The translations under genes were made by a program, and so were the position numbers. DNA of 64,000 nt from Lactobacillus sp. LL6 (GTDB taxonomy: Bacteria; Bacillota; Bacilli; Lactobacillales; Lactobacillaceae): the NCBI RefSeq assembly GCF_007570935.1, contig NZ_VLLR01000001.1:806001-870000 (forward strand). The letters run 5' to 3'. Positions 38,381 through 45,810 of the stretch are shown here, piece by piece (position 1 is the stretch's first letter; every line of letters begins with the position of its first letter). The notes under the pieces are model-generated. The model had not been told where the DNA came from. It did not search any database and saw only the letters and a list, made by a program, of their open reading frames with translations.

Positions 38381-38770
38381 TTATTCATAAGTGCATATTT
38401 CTACTAAATTATTATCTGGGTCCCTGACATAAACTGACGTCATTTTCCCATACGCACCATGCTTAGTGACAGGACCTAATTCAATAGGGATATTGTGATT
38501 TTGATAATTGGTTATTATTTCATTTATGGAAGAATCAGTTTCTAAACAAAAATCATAAACTCCAGTAGCTAATTTATTTGCTACAATTGCATTTACTTTA
38601 TTTTCTACTTTTCGTAATCGAAGTAATGAGTGTCCACACTTTAAACTGGCAAAGTCATCGTTAGTTTGGCTTTTAATGATTGGTAAACCAATTATTTCAT
38701 TATAAAAGTAAATAGATTTATCTAAGTTTTTAACTGATAACACAAAATGATCTAAATTAATTATCTTCAT
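38381..38770 (-). CDS. VOC (glyoxalase/bleomycin-resistance) family protein
   Basis: 129 residues with two beta-alpha-beta-beta-beta modules. It starts INLDHFVLSVKNLDKSIYFYNEIIGLP, continues GHSLLRLR, and the C-terminal half has GAYGKMTSVYVRDPDNNLVEIC. The first His and the last Glu are the usual metal ligands. Such proteins act as glyoxalases, dioxygenases or resistance proteins; the role here is unknown. The ATG at 38770 has GAGGAG upstream and the coding region overlaps xerS by 14 bp, so translation is coupled. Confidence 0.85.
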   Translation of the reverse strand: MKIINLDHFVLSVKNLDKSIYFYNEIIGLPIIKSQTNDDFASLKCGHSLLRLRKVENKVNAIVANKLATGVYDFCLETDSSINEIITNYQNHNIPIELGPVTKHGAYGKMTSVYVRDPDNNLVEICTYE

Positions 38771-39839
38771 GTCTTTTTTTCTCCTCATTAGTAATTTCAT
38801 TTAATGCTGCACGTTGCTTTTTCTGATCAACATGGGTATAAAGATCAGTCGCAGAAGTGCCTTTTTGACCTAATTGTTGTGCTACTAAGACTTGGTCCTT
38901 AGTTATATCATATAACTCTGATGCTAAGGTATGACGAAGCTTATGAGGAGTAAGAGGGTGACCAAAGGCAGCAGAATACTTATTAACCATTTTTTCAATA
39001 GCATTGGTAGTTATTCTCTTAGTTTGATTATGCCAATTTGTTAAAAAGAAAGCTTGCTCATTTTTAGGAGCATTATATCGAGTCTGACGAATCTCTTTGT
39101 ATTGTTGGATATAATCAAGTGTCCATTCAGCAATCGGCACACTATCTCGCTGTCCACCTTTACGTGTAACATCTAAAATTGCATTATTTAAGTTTAGATC
39201 CTTCATATTTACATTAGCACATTCTGAAACGCGAATTCCAGTTCCTAAGATGAGGGCTACGATTGCCATATCGCGCTCTTTGTTTTTTTTGAAGGAGGGA
39301 AGAGCTTGCTTGACACATTGTTTTTCATAATCGCTTTCAATAAAATCTAAAAATTCGTATTTCATATTACCGGTATACATGTGTGATTCCAAAACATGGG
39401 CACGATAATTCAATGTTTGTGAACTACTTAGAGAATCAATTTTAAGCATTACATTTCTGTCAAAATAAGGATTGCCATCATTGTTATCAGCGGTAATCGT
39501 TAAAAACTTAAATAATGATCTTAAAGCGTTGATAGAACGGTTGATTGTGGTTGGCGAATTAAGACGTCCTTGTTGATTTTTAGTGTGACCAAGATAATTT
39601 ATATAGAGCATAATATCATTGCGCCTAAGAGTAGCTAGAGTATCTGTAGAAAGCTCTTTATTTGTTTTTGCTTTGGAAATACCTTCTTGTCGTAACCAAT
39701 TAAAAAAACGTCGAATCTCAGTTAAATATTGATATGAAGTTGCTAGTGAATGATTTGTTCCAAGATTGTACTCTTGAACAAAATCTGGCATCTTTTTTAA
39801 TTCTGTATCTATTAATTCTAAATATTTTTGTGTTTCCAT
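38757..39839 (-). CDS. xerS: Tyrosine recombinase XerS
   Basis: 360 residues. In streptococci, lactococci and some lactobacilli XerS alone replaces XerC/XerD and resolves chromosome dimers at a dif site adjacent to its gene. The N-terminal core-binding domain has TSYQYLTEIRRFFNWLRQEGI-like sequence and SINALRSLFKFLT. Catalytic residues are R in LGTGIRVSECA, K in TRKGGQRDSV, H-x-x-R in PHKLRHTLAS and the nucleophile in TDLYTHVD (around residue 340). The residue that is usually His before it (LGHAS) is Gln here (LGQKG). It is full length, and its dif candidate lies 115 bp upstream. Confidence 0.93.
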   Translation of the reverse strand: METQKYLELIDTELKKMPDFVQEYNLGTNHSLATSYQYLTEIRRFFNWLRQEGISKAKTNKELSTDTLATLRRNDIMLYINYLGHTKNQQGRLNSPTTINRSINALRSLFKFLTITADNNDGNPYFDRNVMLKIDSLSSSQTLNYRAHVLESHMYTGNMKYEFLDFIESDYEKQCVKQALPSFKKNKERDMAIVALILGTGIRVSECANVNMKDLNLNNAILDVTRKGGQRDSVPIAEWTLDYIQQYKEIRQTRYNAPKNEQAFFLTNWHNQTKRITTNAIEKMVNKYSAAFGHPLTPHKLRHTLASELYDITKDQVLVAQQLGQKGTSATDLYTHVDQKKQRAALNEITNEEKKRHEDN

Positions 39840-39954
39840 AAATTTGTTAACTCCTTAAATTTATGTTGAAAACTATTATTGATAATTTATTTTTAATTAT
39901 ATATGAATTTTAATTTTTTGTCTTACAGCTTCTGTCTAGGGAAGTAATATCTAC

Positions 39955-39984
39955 CTATCATTAAAATTATAGTTTTAATGATAG
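39955..39984. other. Candidate dif (difSL-like) chromosome-dimer resolution site
   Basis: A perfect palindrome of 12-bp arms (39955-39966 and 39973-39984) with a 6-bp centre, the arm/spacer geometry of Xer sites. Read on the minus strand its core is AAAACTATAATTTT, which, as I remember it, is the core of the streptococcal difSL. It lies 116 bp upstream of xerS, where difSL is found in other species, and at the point where the window's gene orientation switches. Not annotated by database search. Confidence 0.6.
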
Positions 39985-40015
39985 CACATAAAAGAATTCT
40001 AATATAGAGCTTTTT

Positions 40016-40125
40016 TTATATAAAAATATTTTCGGTCTCATTAACACATTTATATTTGAATAAACTAAAAATCAGATATAATCCATTAGTAACTAATTTA
40101 TTATCAGTTTTATAAATATTACATA
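40016..40125 (-). pseudogene. Relic of the hydrophobic-tail protein gene (second copy at 45.0-45.6 kb)
   Basis: The minus-strand frame here encodes CNIYKTDNKLVTNGLYL, which aligns with CNVYKEDNKLVTNELSL in the 178-residue gene at 45046-45582. The DNA is identical over a stretch of 19 bases (CATTAGTAACTAATTTATT, around 40082-40100 and 45236-45254). Flanking sequence is unrelated and the frame is short, so it is a decayed remnant rather than a gene. Confidence 0.6.
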
Positions 40126-40160
40126 AAAATACCCCGAAATTTGGATTAAAAATTTCGGGG
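40122..40160 (-). terminator. Terminator of the fic operon
   Basis: Perfect 11-bp stem (40132-40142 with 40150-40160), 7-nt loop; on the minus strand it is followed by a TATTTTTAT tract. It lies 42 bp after the fic stop codon. Confidence 0.75.
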
Positions 40161-40201
40161 CGCATATCAACAATATAATTGACATATTTGAAATGCATTA
40201 A

Positions 40202-40819
40202 TTAGAGGTTCTTATTTTTACGCTCGGCATTTCTTTTCACAATTAGTTGTTGAAATGCAATCTCACGTGTCATAGTATTTTCAACTTTAATTAGTTTAGC
40301 GATTGCCTCTGTATCAGCATTTTGTTGGGCTAAAATCATTTGATCATTATTTTTTTGATAATCAATAATCTGTTGATGATTTGCAGCGTAACATTGTAAA
40401 AATAAACGAGCACTACGTCCATTTCCTTCTCTAAAAGGATGCATATAATTAATCAAATCTAGTAATTGTGCGTAATCTAAAGCAGACAACGTTCTCTTAT
40501 TACTTTGTTCTTGCAATAAATTATTTATATCAATTTCGGCAAATCTAAATCTTTTGTAGTCAAAAAAAGTATAGCCATCTTTTTGAAAATTTCCCCACCT
40601 ATATTTGCCAGCCCAATCGTAAAGTTTGTAAAACATTAATTTATGCAATTTAGCTAATTGCATAATATTATTAACTTTAGGCCTTCTTTGTAAGATCTTA
40701 ATTGCTGCTACTGCAGTTTCTTCAAATTCTAATGCTGCAAGTTTTTTTGCATCATGAATATTTAATCTATTAATTAATACACCGTTAGGATAAATTGTTT
40801 CTTTAATCCAATTACTCAT
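40202..40819 (-). CDS. fic: Fic-domain protein (AMPylase-type toxin)
   Basis: 205 residues. The Fic active-site motif H-P-F-x-E-G-N-G-R-x-x-R is complete (HPFREGNGRSARLFL, around residue 105), so the protein can bind ATP and transfer AMP (or another moiety) to a target. It has the usual helical fold: YDWAGKYRWGNF upstream and TALDYAQL-type helix before the loop. A longer frame to 40897 is open, but the ATG at 40819 overlaps the stop of the upstream gene in ATGAGTAA, an 8-nt overlap typical of toxin-antitoxin pairs. No inhibitory helix is visible inside Fic itself; it appears to be in the partner. Target unknown. Confidence 0.88.
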   Translation of the reverse strand: MSNWIKETIYPNGVLINRLNIHDAKKLAALEFEETAVAAIKILQRRPKVNNIMQLAKLHKLMFYKLYDWAGKYRWGNFQKDGYTFFDYKRFRFAEIDINNLLQEQSNKRTLSALDYAQLLDLINYMHPFREGNGRSARLFLQCYAANHQQIIDYQKNNDQMILAQQNADTEAIAKLIKVENTMTREIAFQQLIVKRNAERKNKNL

Positions 40820-41228
40820 TTTCAAAAAGTTCTCTGTACATTTCATCAAATTCGGGATCAGGGTTTTGTACTTCTTTAAGTAAGTACAAAATATCATCTC
40901 TAGTGGGTTGCCATCCTTCCAAGTGATTATTAACTACAGCAAATTTAACTTGTTGATATAATTCTTTATCACTTATTTGAATTCCCTGAATCATTTGATG
41001 TTTATCATCAATCTTTAGTTCATAGTTGTCAGACTGTAATTTACTTAATAAATCAGGTGATTGCATCCCCAATCCTTTAGCAAAAGCGTTTAATACTCTG
41101 ATTGACCAAGATTCAATTGGTTTTTTAATAGCATTTCCTAATGTTGATCGAGCAACTCCACTTTTTGATGCAATATCTGCAACTGTCAAATTATTATTAT
41201 TTAGGATTGCTGAAATTGTAGTTGTCAT
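40812..41228 (-). CDS. HTH protein with VbhA-like Fic-inhibitory helix (antitoxin)
   Basis: 138 residues. The N-terminal half is a XRE-like helix-turn-helix (LTVADIASKSGVARSTLGNAI, residues about 14-36). The C-terminal half contains NNHLEGWQPTRDDILYLLKEV (around 101-121 in pieces: NNHLEG, QPTRDD, LLKEV). It resembles the antitoxin VbhA, whose S-x-x-x-E-G inhibitory motif is followed by PDPQ. Here the Ser is Asn (N-x-x-x-E-G). The Glu would block the ATP gamma-phosphate site in the Fic partner. The gene is directly upstream of fic with an 8-nt overlap. The DNA-binding half would let it repress its own operon. Confidence 0.7.
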   Translation of the reverse strand: MTTTISAILNNNNLTVADIASKSGVARSTLGNAIKKPIESWSIRVLNAFAKGLGMQSPDLLSKLQSDNYELKIDDKHQMIQGIQISDKELYQQVKFAVVNNHLEGWQPTRDDILYLLKEVQNPDPEFDEMYRELFENE

Positions 41229-41253
41229 ATCATCTCATCTCCATTTTTATTTA

Positions 41254-41290
41254 ATTATACCACATATGGGTATATCGCTCCTAATATGGA
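41254..41290 (-). promoter_or_regulatory. Promoter and possible operator boxes of the HTH/fic operon
   Basis: A TATAAT -10 (minus strand, 41254-41259) lies about 25 bp upstream of the antitoxin start. Just upstream are two similar boxes, TATGGGTATA and TATGGACATA (around 41265-41290, + strand), which could be self-regulation sites for the HTH protein. Confidence 0.4.
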
Positions 41291-41302
41291 CATACAATTA
41301 TT

Positions 41303-41336
41303 AAAAAAGGATTCAGTAATATTGAATCCTTTTTTA
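41303..41336. terminator. Bidirectional terminator after the SLAP fragment
   Basis: Perfect 13-bp stem (41303-41315 with 41323-41335), 7-nt loop, T run on each strand. It separates the HTH/fic operon from the cassette. Confidence 0.88.
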
Positions 41337-41427
41337 CTCTAAGAAGTTATTACTTTACCAAGCAATTATCGCGTGATGTTGTATTGCTACCATCCTTTAC
41401 ATAATGAAATGCATATTTTTAGTAATA

Positions 41428-41625
41428 TTAGTTACTTGTTGGAAGTTCCTTATCGGGTTTAACAAGTACACCAACTACCCAATTATTAGTTCCTTTTATT
41501 CTGTAAAAACCATTTAGCTTCCATGCTGGAACAAACATATCTGCGAAAGGAACAGTTTCTTGATGTTTGTCTACAACTAATTTAGTACCTTTGGCTAAGT
41601 TATTTTGCACTACTTTTCCTTTATT
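41428..41625 (-). pseudogene. Fragment of a SLAP-domain protein gene
   Basis: The frame from about 41625 to 41428 encodes KGKVVQNNLAKGTKLVV and FYRIKGTNNWVVGVLVKPDKELP, matching the centre of the SLAP protein at 45811-46941 (GNVVQKKVKLGTKF, LYRIKGTDHWILAADVKAERKLP). It lacks the signal peptide, the SLAP modules and the C-terminal domain, and ends in a stop after PTSN. The DNA upstream (TTATATTTCAATATATA) matches the 5' flank of that gene near 46.99 kb. It is a remnant, probably of the fourth gene of a duplicated cassette. Confidence 0.75.
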
Positions 41626-41671
41626 AATATTTATATTTCAATATATAGAAAATTATTATTCTTCCAAATAT

Positions 41672-41713
41672 AAAAAAACAGATAATTCATGATATGAACT
41701 ATCTGTATTTTTT
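41672..41713 (-). terminator. Terminator of SLAP gene 1
   Basis: 13-bp stem with one mismatch (41678-41690 with 41694-41706), 3-nt loop. Near-identical to the hairpin after SLAP gene 3 at 47034-47074. Confidence 0.75.
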
Positions 41714-41718
41714 GTTAA

Positions 41719-42837
41719 TTATTTTGTAGTATTAGCTTGACTTGCTTCATACGTAGCTTTTGCTTCTTCTGGTGTATTGTTTGGTGCTAATTTGATTCCA
41801 CCAAAAAATTCAACATCATTTGCTTTCACATAGCCATTGTTCATCTTAATTACATTATTTGGATATGTAAAAGTACCATCAATTTCTTTAGCTAAAGGAT
41901 GATAAAATAGTTCCGCCTTATTTTCAGAAGGAACCCATATATAAGTAAGTTTATCTACTTTGAAAGCTCCCCATTGCTTCTTGATTTTTTGTCCACCAAG
42001 ATTTCTTATAGTTCCATCCGCATTATACACATCAGTTGCCTTCACAAATCTAATACGTGAATAATGTTCATCATCATAATCATATAATGGCAATTCTTTA
42101 TTAACTTTTACATCCGCAAAATGTAACCAGTTATTGGTTCCTTTTATTCGATACATTGGAGCATTTCCATATTGAGTTGAAGGGAAGTAACCTGAAAACG
42201 GAGTATCTGAAAAATAATCAACAGTAAATTTAGTTCCAACTTTTAAGTTCTTCTTTACTATTTTAAGTTGTTTATCGTCTTTGCCTTCTCCAGTATAAAT
42301 TGCAGCCACGCTTGATTTAACTGTAGCAGTAGCTTCTTGTTCTTTTACAGGAGTCGGAACTTCTTTAGCTGATTTACTTAAATTAGAAGCCTTTACATAT
42401 TGCTTCTTTGGTCCACCTACACGATAGTATTTTTTACCGTTTTTAAATTTATAACTTCCACCATAAGTTGTAATTGTTGTGCCTTTTTTCAGTACTTTTT
42501 TATTAGCACGTTTAGTACTTGTTGCATAAACATATGCGTTTGAATCAACTTTTCTTTGAACCCCATCAATATTGGTTAGTTTAATGTATTTATCTTGATA
42601 TGTGATTTTGTAGTAGTATTCTCCATTAATCTTAACAGGATCAGAATAAAATTCTACATCTTGATATGAAGCAAATACTGTTCCAGTATTTTTACCATCT
42701 TTATTATAAATTGCAGAATTATGCATTGTTTTTTTAGTTACTACTTTATTGGCAGCCTGAACTGTATTAGACATAAAAGGTGTAGTTCCAATTAATACTA
42801 TGGTTCCTGCTAATAATACTTTCTTATATAAATTCAT
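41719..42837 (-). CDS. Secreted SLAP-domain protein 1
   Basis: 372 residues. Signal peptide with AxA-type cleavage (PFMSNTVQAANK) at residues 1-28. Next comes the SLAP (S-layer anchoring) region: two modules, with HNSAIYNKDGKNTG and YVYATSTKRANKKVLKKGT, and GGSYKFKNGKKYYRVGG (to about residue 150), which bind cell-wall polymers. The C-terminal half has the pattern YRIKGTNNWLHFADVKVNKELPLYDY, then YVYNADG-like and YIWVPSENKAELFYHPL, shared with SLAP proteins 2 and 3 and unknown outside. The last residues (TPEEAKATYEASQANTTK) equal those of SLAP 3 exactly. It follows helveticin 1 on the same strand; function unknown. Confidence 0.85.
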   Translation of the reverse strand: MNLYKKVLLAGTIVLIGTTPFMSNTVQAANKVVTKKTMHNSAIYNKDGKNTGTVFASYQDVEFYSDPVKINGEYYYKITYQDKYIKLTNIDGVQRKVDSNAYVYATSTKRANKKVLKKGTTITTYGGSYKFKNGKKYYRVGGPKKQYVKASNLSKSAKEVPTPVKEQEATATVKSSVAAIYTGEGKDDKQLKIVKKNLKVGTKFTVDYFSDTPFSGYFPSTQYGNAPMYRIKGTNNWLHFADVKVNKELPLYDYDDEHYSRIRFVKATDVYNADGTIRNLGGQKIKKQWGAFKVDKLTYIWVPSENKAELFYHPLAKEIDGTFTYPNNVIKMNNGYVKANDVEFFGGIKLAPNNTPEEAKATYEASQANTTK

Positions 42838-42900
42838 GAAATAATTCTCCCTTTATTAGATTAATCTTATTATCTAATAACAATTTATTTAATTCAATGT

Positions 42901-42933
42901 AAAAAGCGTGAACTTAAAAGTTCACGCTTTTTA
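42901..42933 (-). terminator. Terminator of the helveticin 1 gene
   Basis: Perfect 14-bp stem (42901-42914 with 42919-42932) with a 4-nt loop, T run following on the minus strand. Confidence 0.85.
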
Positions 42934-42940
42934 CACATAA

Positions 42941-43978
42941 CTAATCAGACCATTTAATTCTATAAATCTTGTTCTTAGAAGTATATGAATAATATTTTTC
43001 TGCAGGATTCTTAGGTTTATCAATCTTTTTTGCTTTATGGTAAGCAACAGTTAAATATCCATAATTTTCATCAATAATTTGGATACTTTCAACTTCTGAG
43101 TGAAGTCCTTGCCCTTTAATATCGACTACTCCTGCTGCACTTAAATCTAAAGTGCTCCATCTGCTCGAATCATTTCTTGCATAAGTAGGAATTTTTAATA
43201 CCTGTTTATGATGTGCTTCGAATTTACCAGTTCTTTTATCAATATCAGGAGACTTTTGACTTGTTACATAAATATTACCCTTATTGTCCAAATCATATCC
43301 TTGTACAGAGTTTAAAACAAAGTTATCATACTTATCTGCATTTTTATTATAAAATTCTGTAACCTTAAATGATGAATCAAGTGCGTATTCTAAGTCATTG
43401 ATCTTTACATATCTCTTTTCTGGAGACAAGTTCTTAACCTTATTCAATGCTTCATTAATTTTTGGTAAATGATAAACTGAAAAATATCCTGTACCAGCTT
43501 TATCAATAGTTGCAATCAAAAGCTTTTCGTAATTAGGTGATACAGCTGCTTCAGAACGTACCATATCATCACCAGGATAATCCATTTTACCAGCATGACT
43601 TAACCATGCAATTCTAGCAAAATCTAAATTACTGTTGGAGTCCACTTTATCAGTAACAATGTCTACTCTAGCAATTTGACTACACCAACTACCAACAGAT
43701 TTAGTTCCAATAAACCAATTATTCTTTTTACCGGAATATTCCCAAGTTTGTGTATGGTGACCAGCAGCTCCATTACCTTTAAACTTCAAAATATTCAAAT
43801 TCTTAGGATCATTTATTGAACCTCTATAAACTCTAATCTCTTCTTGATTATTCCATAATTGTAATGCGTAAATATTGTCTTTTGTTACATTACCTTTTTG
43901 AATCACTGAACCATGTCCAGTACTTACTTCAAAACTCTTTTCTACATTTACACTTGTAGTAGGTTTAATAAATCTCAT
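42941..43978 (-). CDS. Helveticin J family bacteriocin-like protein 1
   Basis: 345 residues, no signal peptide or membrane helix. Helveticin J from Lactobacillus helveticus is a large heat-labile bacteriocin; the features shared here are QKGNVTKDNIYALQLW, GAAGHHTQTWEYSGKKNNWFIG, ARVDIVTDKVDS, AAVSPNYEKLLIAT, VQGYDLDNKGNIYVTSQKSPD, and the C-terminal HSEVESIQIIDENYGYLTVAYHK. The family is expected to form a beta-propeller-like fold. The ATG at 43978 has GGAGG upstream, 14 bp after the stop of the holin-like gene, so translation is coupled. It lies in the same strand unit as SLAP 1. Confidence 0.85.
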   Translation of the reverse strand: MRFIKPTTSVNVEKSFEVSTGHGSVIQKGNVTKDNIYALQLWNNQEEIRVYRGSINDPKNLNILKFKGNGAAGHHTQTWEYSGKKNNWFIGTKSVGSWCSQIARVDIVTDKVDSNSNLDFARIAWLSHAGKMDYPGDDMVRSEAAVSPNYEKLLIATIDKAGTGYFSVYHLPKINEALNKVKNLSPEKRYVKINDLEYALDSSFKVTEFYNKNADKYDNFVLNSVQGYDLDNKGNIYVTSQKSPDIDKRTGKFEAHHKQVLKIPTYARNDSSRWSTLDLSAAGVVDIKGQGLHSEVESIQIIDENYGYLTVAYHKAKKIDKPKNPAEKYYSYTSKNKIYRIKWSD

Positions 43979-43992
43979 ATTTTTTCCTCCAA

Positions 43993-44319
43993 TTAATTTT
44001 CTTTTTGCTTAAACCTAAGCTCAGTAACAGATTTTTCAACTCCTGCAAAAATATTCTGCACGTCTTCTTCTGTTACCTTGAATCCCTTTCTTTGCAGACC
44101 ATCAACCACGGCATTAACTACATTGTTTAGCTTCTTATCATCTGACATTACTGCCTTATCATAGAAGTAAACATAATCAGTCATTAGTGTTTTCGCGGTG
44201 TCTTGAAATTCAGTTAGGCGCTGGTTTTTAAGATGTAAATGCCCTAATAGTCCAGCTCCAATTAGGCTGATGATCCACAATATTAATCCACTCAATTCGA
44301 TATACTCACTAATAGTCAT
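43993..44319 (-). CDS. LLH-type holin-like protein 1
   Basis: 108 residues: one N-terminal transmembrane helix (about residues 9-28, LILWIISLIGAGLLG), then a helical cytoplasmic part with KLNNVVNAVVDGLQRKGFKVTEEDVQNIF-type sequence, which matches the phage LL-H holin family. Such proteins can make small membrane lesions or allow export of proteins lacking signal peptides. From about residue 29 to the end the sequence is identical to holin 2 (49377-49703), while the N-terminus differs at several positions. It begins the first cassette (holin, helveticin, SLAP). The next gene's start is 14 bp after its stop. Confidence 0.75.
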   Translation of the reverse strand: MTISEYIELSGLILWIISLIGAGLLGHLHLKNQRLTEFQDTAKTLMTDYVYFYDKAVMSDDKKLNNVVNAVVDGLQRKGFKVTEEDVQNIFAGVEKSVTELRFKQKEN

Positions 44320-44430
44320 TGATCTATCCCTTAATCAAGTTGATATTTTAGTGCTTTTAATGCTATTCTTGATATATTATTTTTATTTTAAAGCTTTATT
44401 TCTCTAATTTTGAAAGGACAGTCAATAATC

Positions 44431-45024
44431 ATGAATCCATCAACTAATCCAATTTTTATTTATAAACCAACTACCAGCACAAAATTTAAAGGATACTATA
44501 TTTCTACATTTTTTGATATTTTCTTTGGAATGGGTGTTTCTCCAAAATATAGGAAGTTTCATCAATTTATCTTCCATTCCTCTATAATTATCCTTATAAT
44601 TTTAGCAATTCTAATACCATTTTATATGCCTGCCAAACTAACAAAAGAGTTAGAATTACTAGTATTATTTGTCATACTATCAATATTTTTATACCCTGCT
44701 TGCCTTGCATGGATATATACTAGAATAAAAATATATCCAATAATTATTCTTTCTCTTAATCCATTAAGTTCCACTGAAAAAGAACAAGTTAAGGCAAATT
44801 TTTCAATCAATGATAAAATCTATTTCTTTCCTATAAAAAAGTACAGATATGACTTTTTAATTGAAACTTCAAAGCATTTTATTATATGCGGCTTTGATAA
44901 AACTAATAATAAAAATATTAAACTGACCTATCCTATTTCTAAAATAGAAAATAAAGATGTTCTTCAAAAAATAGACCTTCGCCAAGAATTAAAGCCATAC
45001 TATAAAAAATATATCAAGTTATAA
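44431..45024 (+). CDS. Uncharacterised membrane protein
   Basis: 197 residues from the ATG at 44431, which has AAAGGA about 12 bp upstream; the TTG at 44410 has no site. Two transmembrane helices in the middle (about residues 50-68 and 76-98) are followed by a soluble Lys/Ile/Asn-rich C-terminal half. I recognise no family. It stands between the two bacteriocin-like cassettes and points the other way from them. It could be an immunity protein for one of the helveticins, since two-helix membrane proteins often do this job, but nothing in the sequence proves it. It has its own terminator. Confidence 0.6.
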   Translation: MNPSTNPIFIYKPTTSTKFKGYYISTFFDIFFGMGVSPKYRKFHQFIFHSSIIILIILAILIPFYMPAKLTKELELLVLFVILSIFLYPACLAWIYTRIKIYPIIILSLNPLSSTEKEQVKANFSINDKIYFFPIKKYRYDFLIETSKHFIICGFDKTNNKNIKLTYPISKIENKDVLQKIDLRQELKPYYKKYIKL

Positions 45025-45046
45025 CATAGTTTTTAACTATGTTTTT
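45024..45046 (+). terminator. Terminator of the uncharacterised membrane protein gene
   Basis: CATAGTT/AACTATG 7-bp stem with a 3-nt loop of T residues, followed by a T run; it overlaps the stop of the convergent gene at 45046. Confidence 0.75.
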
Positions 45047-45582
45047 TATGCTCCTAAAAGTGCACCTATCGCTGCTCCAGCACCTGCAGCAATAGTTCCA
45101 CCATCCGCTAAAGCGGCTAATATTGCTATGGCCACTATCAAAATTGCACCTGCTGTAACCTTTACCAAATCACCATTTGGTAGTCCATGCAATAAGTCAG
45201 TAGGTTTTACAGTAATGCCAATTTCAAGAGATAACTCATTAGTAACTAATTTATTGTCTTCCTTGTAGACATTGCAGCTGATTGTTAACTTATAATCTAC
45301 TCCATTGGTTTCAGATACTTTTACTGAAACTTCACCAGCTGAAATACCAGAAGAAGCAATAATTTTTCCTGCATCATTAACAGTTAATCCTACAGAACCT
45401 GCATTTAAGCTATATTTATCTTTCAACCAGTTAGTAATACTTGCAGAATCTAACTTACCATTACTAATTGTAAAGGTTGGTGAATCTCCTGAGCCTGCAA
45501 ACTCATCACTAGCTGATAAGGTAACTTTAACTGCAGGTGTTTCCATAATCGTTACTTCTTCACCGTTCAAGTCAATCTTCAC
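45046..45582 (-). CDS. Uncharacterised protein with a glycine-rich hydrophobic tail, possibly 5' truncated
   Basis: 178 residues if the GTG at 45582 is used. The body is beta-rich (KVTLSASDEFAGSG, SVGLTVNDAGKII, EVSVKVSETNGVDYKLTIS) and the C-terminus is one transmembrane segment then a Gly/Ala-rich tail (ILIVAIAILAALADGGTIAAGAGAAIGALLGA in two parts). No ribosome binding site precedes the GTG, and the frame stays open upstream to a stop at 45667-45669 with coding-like sequence (ETISPEDALKEIIKSLKKN) but no usable start. The ATG at 45546 is another choice. So the gene may have lost its 5' end or start. It lies after SLAP 2, as does its relic at 40.1 kb after the SLAP fragment. Confidence 0.6.
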   Translation of the reverse strand: MKIDLNGEEVTIMETPAVKVTLSASDEFAGSGDSPTFTISNGKLDSASITNWLKDKYSLNAGSVGLTVNDAGKIIASSGISAGEVSVKVSETNGVDYKLTISCNVYKEDNKLVTNELSLEIGITVKPTDLLHGLPNGDLVKVTAGAILIVAIAILAALADGGTIAAGAGAAIGALLGA

Positions 45583-45749
45583 ATTCTTCTTAAGTGACTT
45601 GATAATTTCCTTAAGTGCATCTTCTGGTGAGATAGTTTCTTGTTTACGTGGGGAAAAATTAGTTAATTATTTTAACTTTATTTTCCCGAAGCTTAATCAA
45701 CTTACTAAAATAGTTAATAAACTAAATCGTGAATAAATTTTGCAAATTA

Positions 45750-45784
45750 AAAAGCAACTCAAATTTGGTATGAGTTGCTTTTAA
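45750..45784 (-). terminator. Terminator of SLAP gene 2
   Basis: Perfect 12-bp stem (45750-45761 with 45771-45782), 9-nt loop, T run following on the minus strand. Confidence 0.85.
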
Positions 45785-45810
45785 AATAGAAGATATATAT
45801 TATTTTTTTA

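Noticed and set aside
39841..39890. GAAAACTATTATTGATAATTT near the xerS start as the dif site
   Set aside because: Partial resemblance only; the perfect palindrome at 39955-39984 fits the core and geometry better.
40016..40198. 60-codon minus-strand frame as a real gene
   Set aside because: It crosses the fic terminator, has no ribosome binding site, and only about 17 residues match the gene at 45 kb; treated as a relic.
41026..41304. 92-codon + strand frame opposite the HTH antitoxin
   Set aside because: It is fully within the complement of the antitoxin and its promoter; no ribosome binding site.
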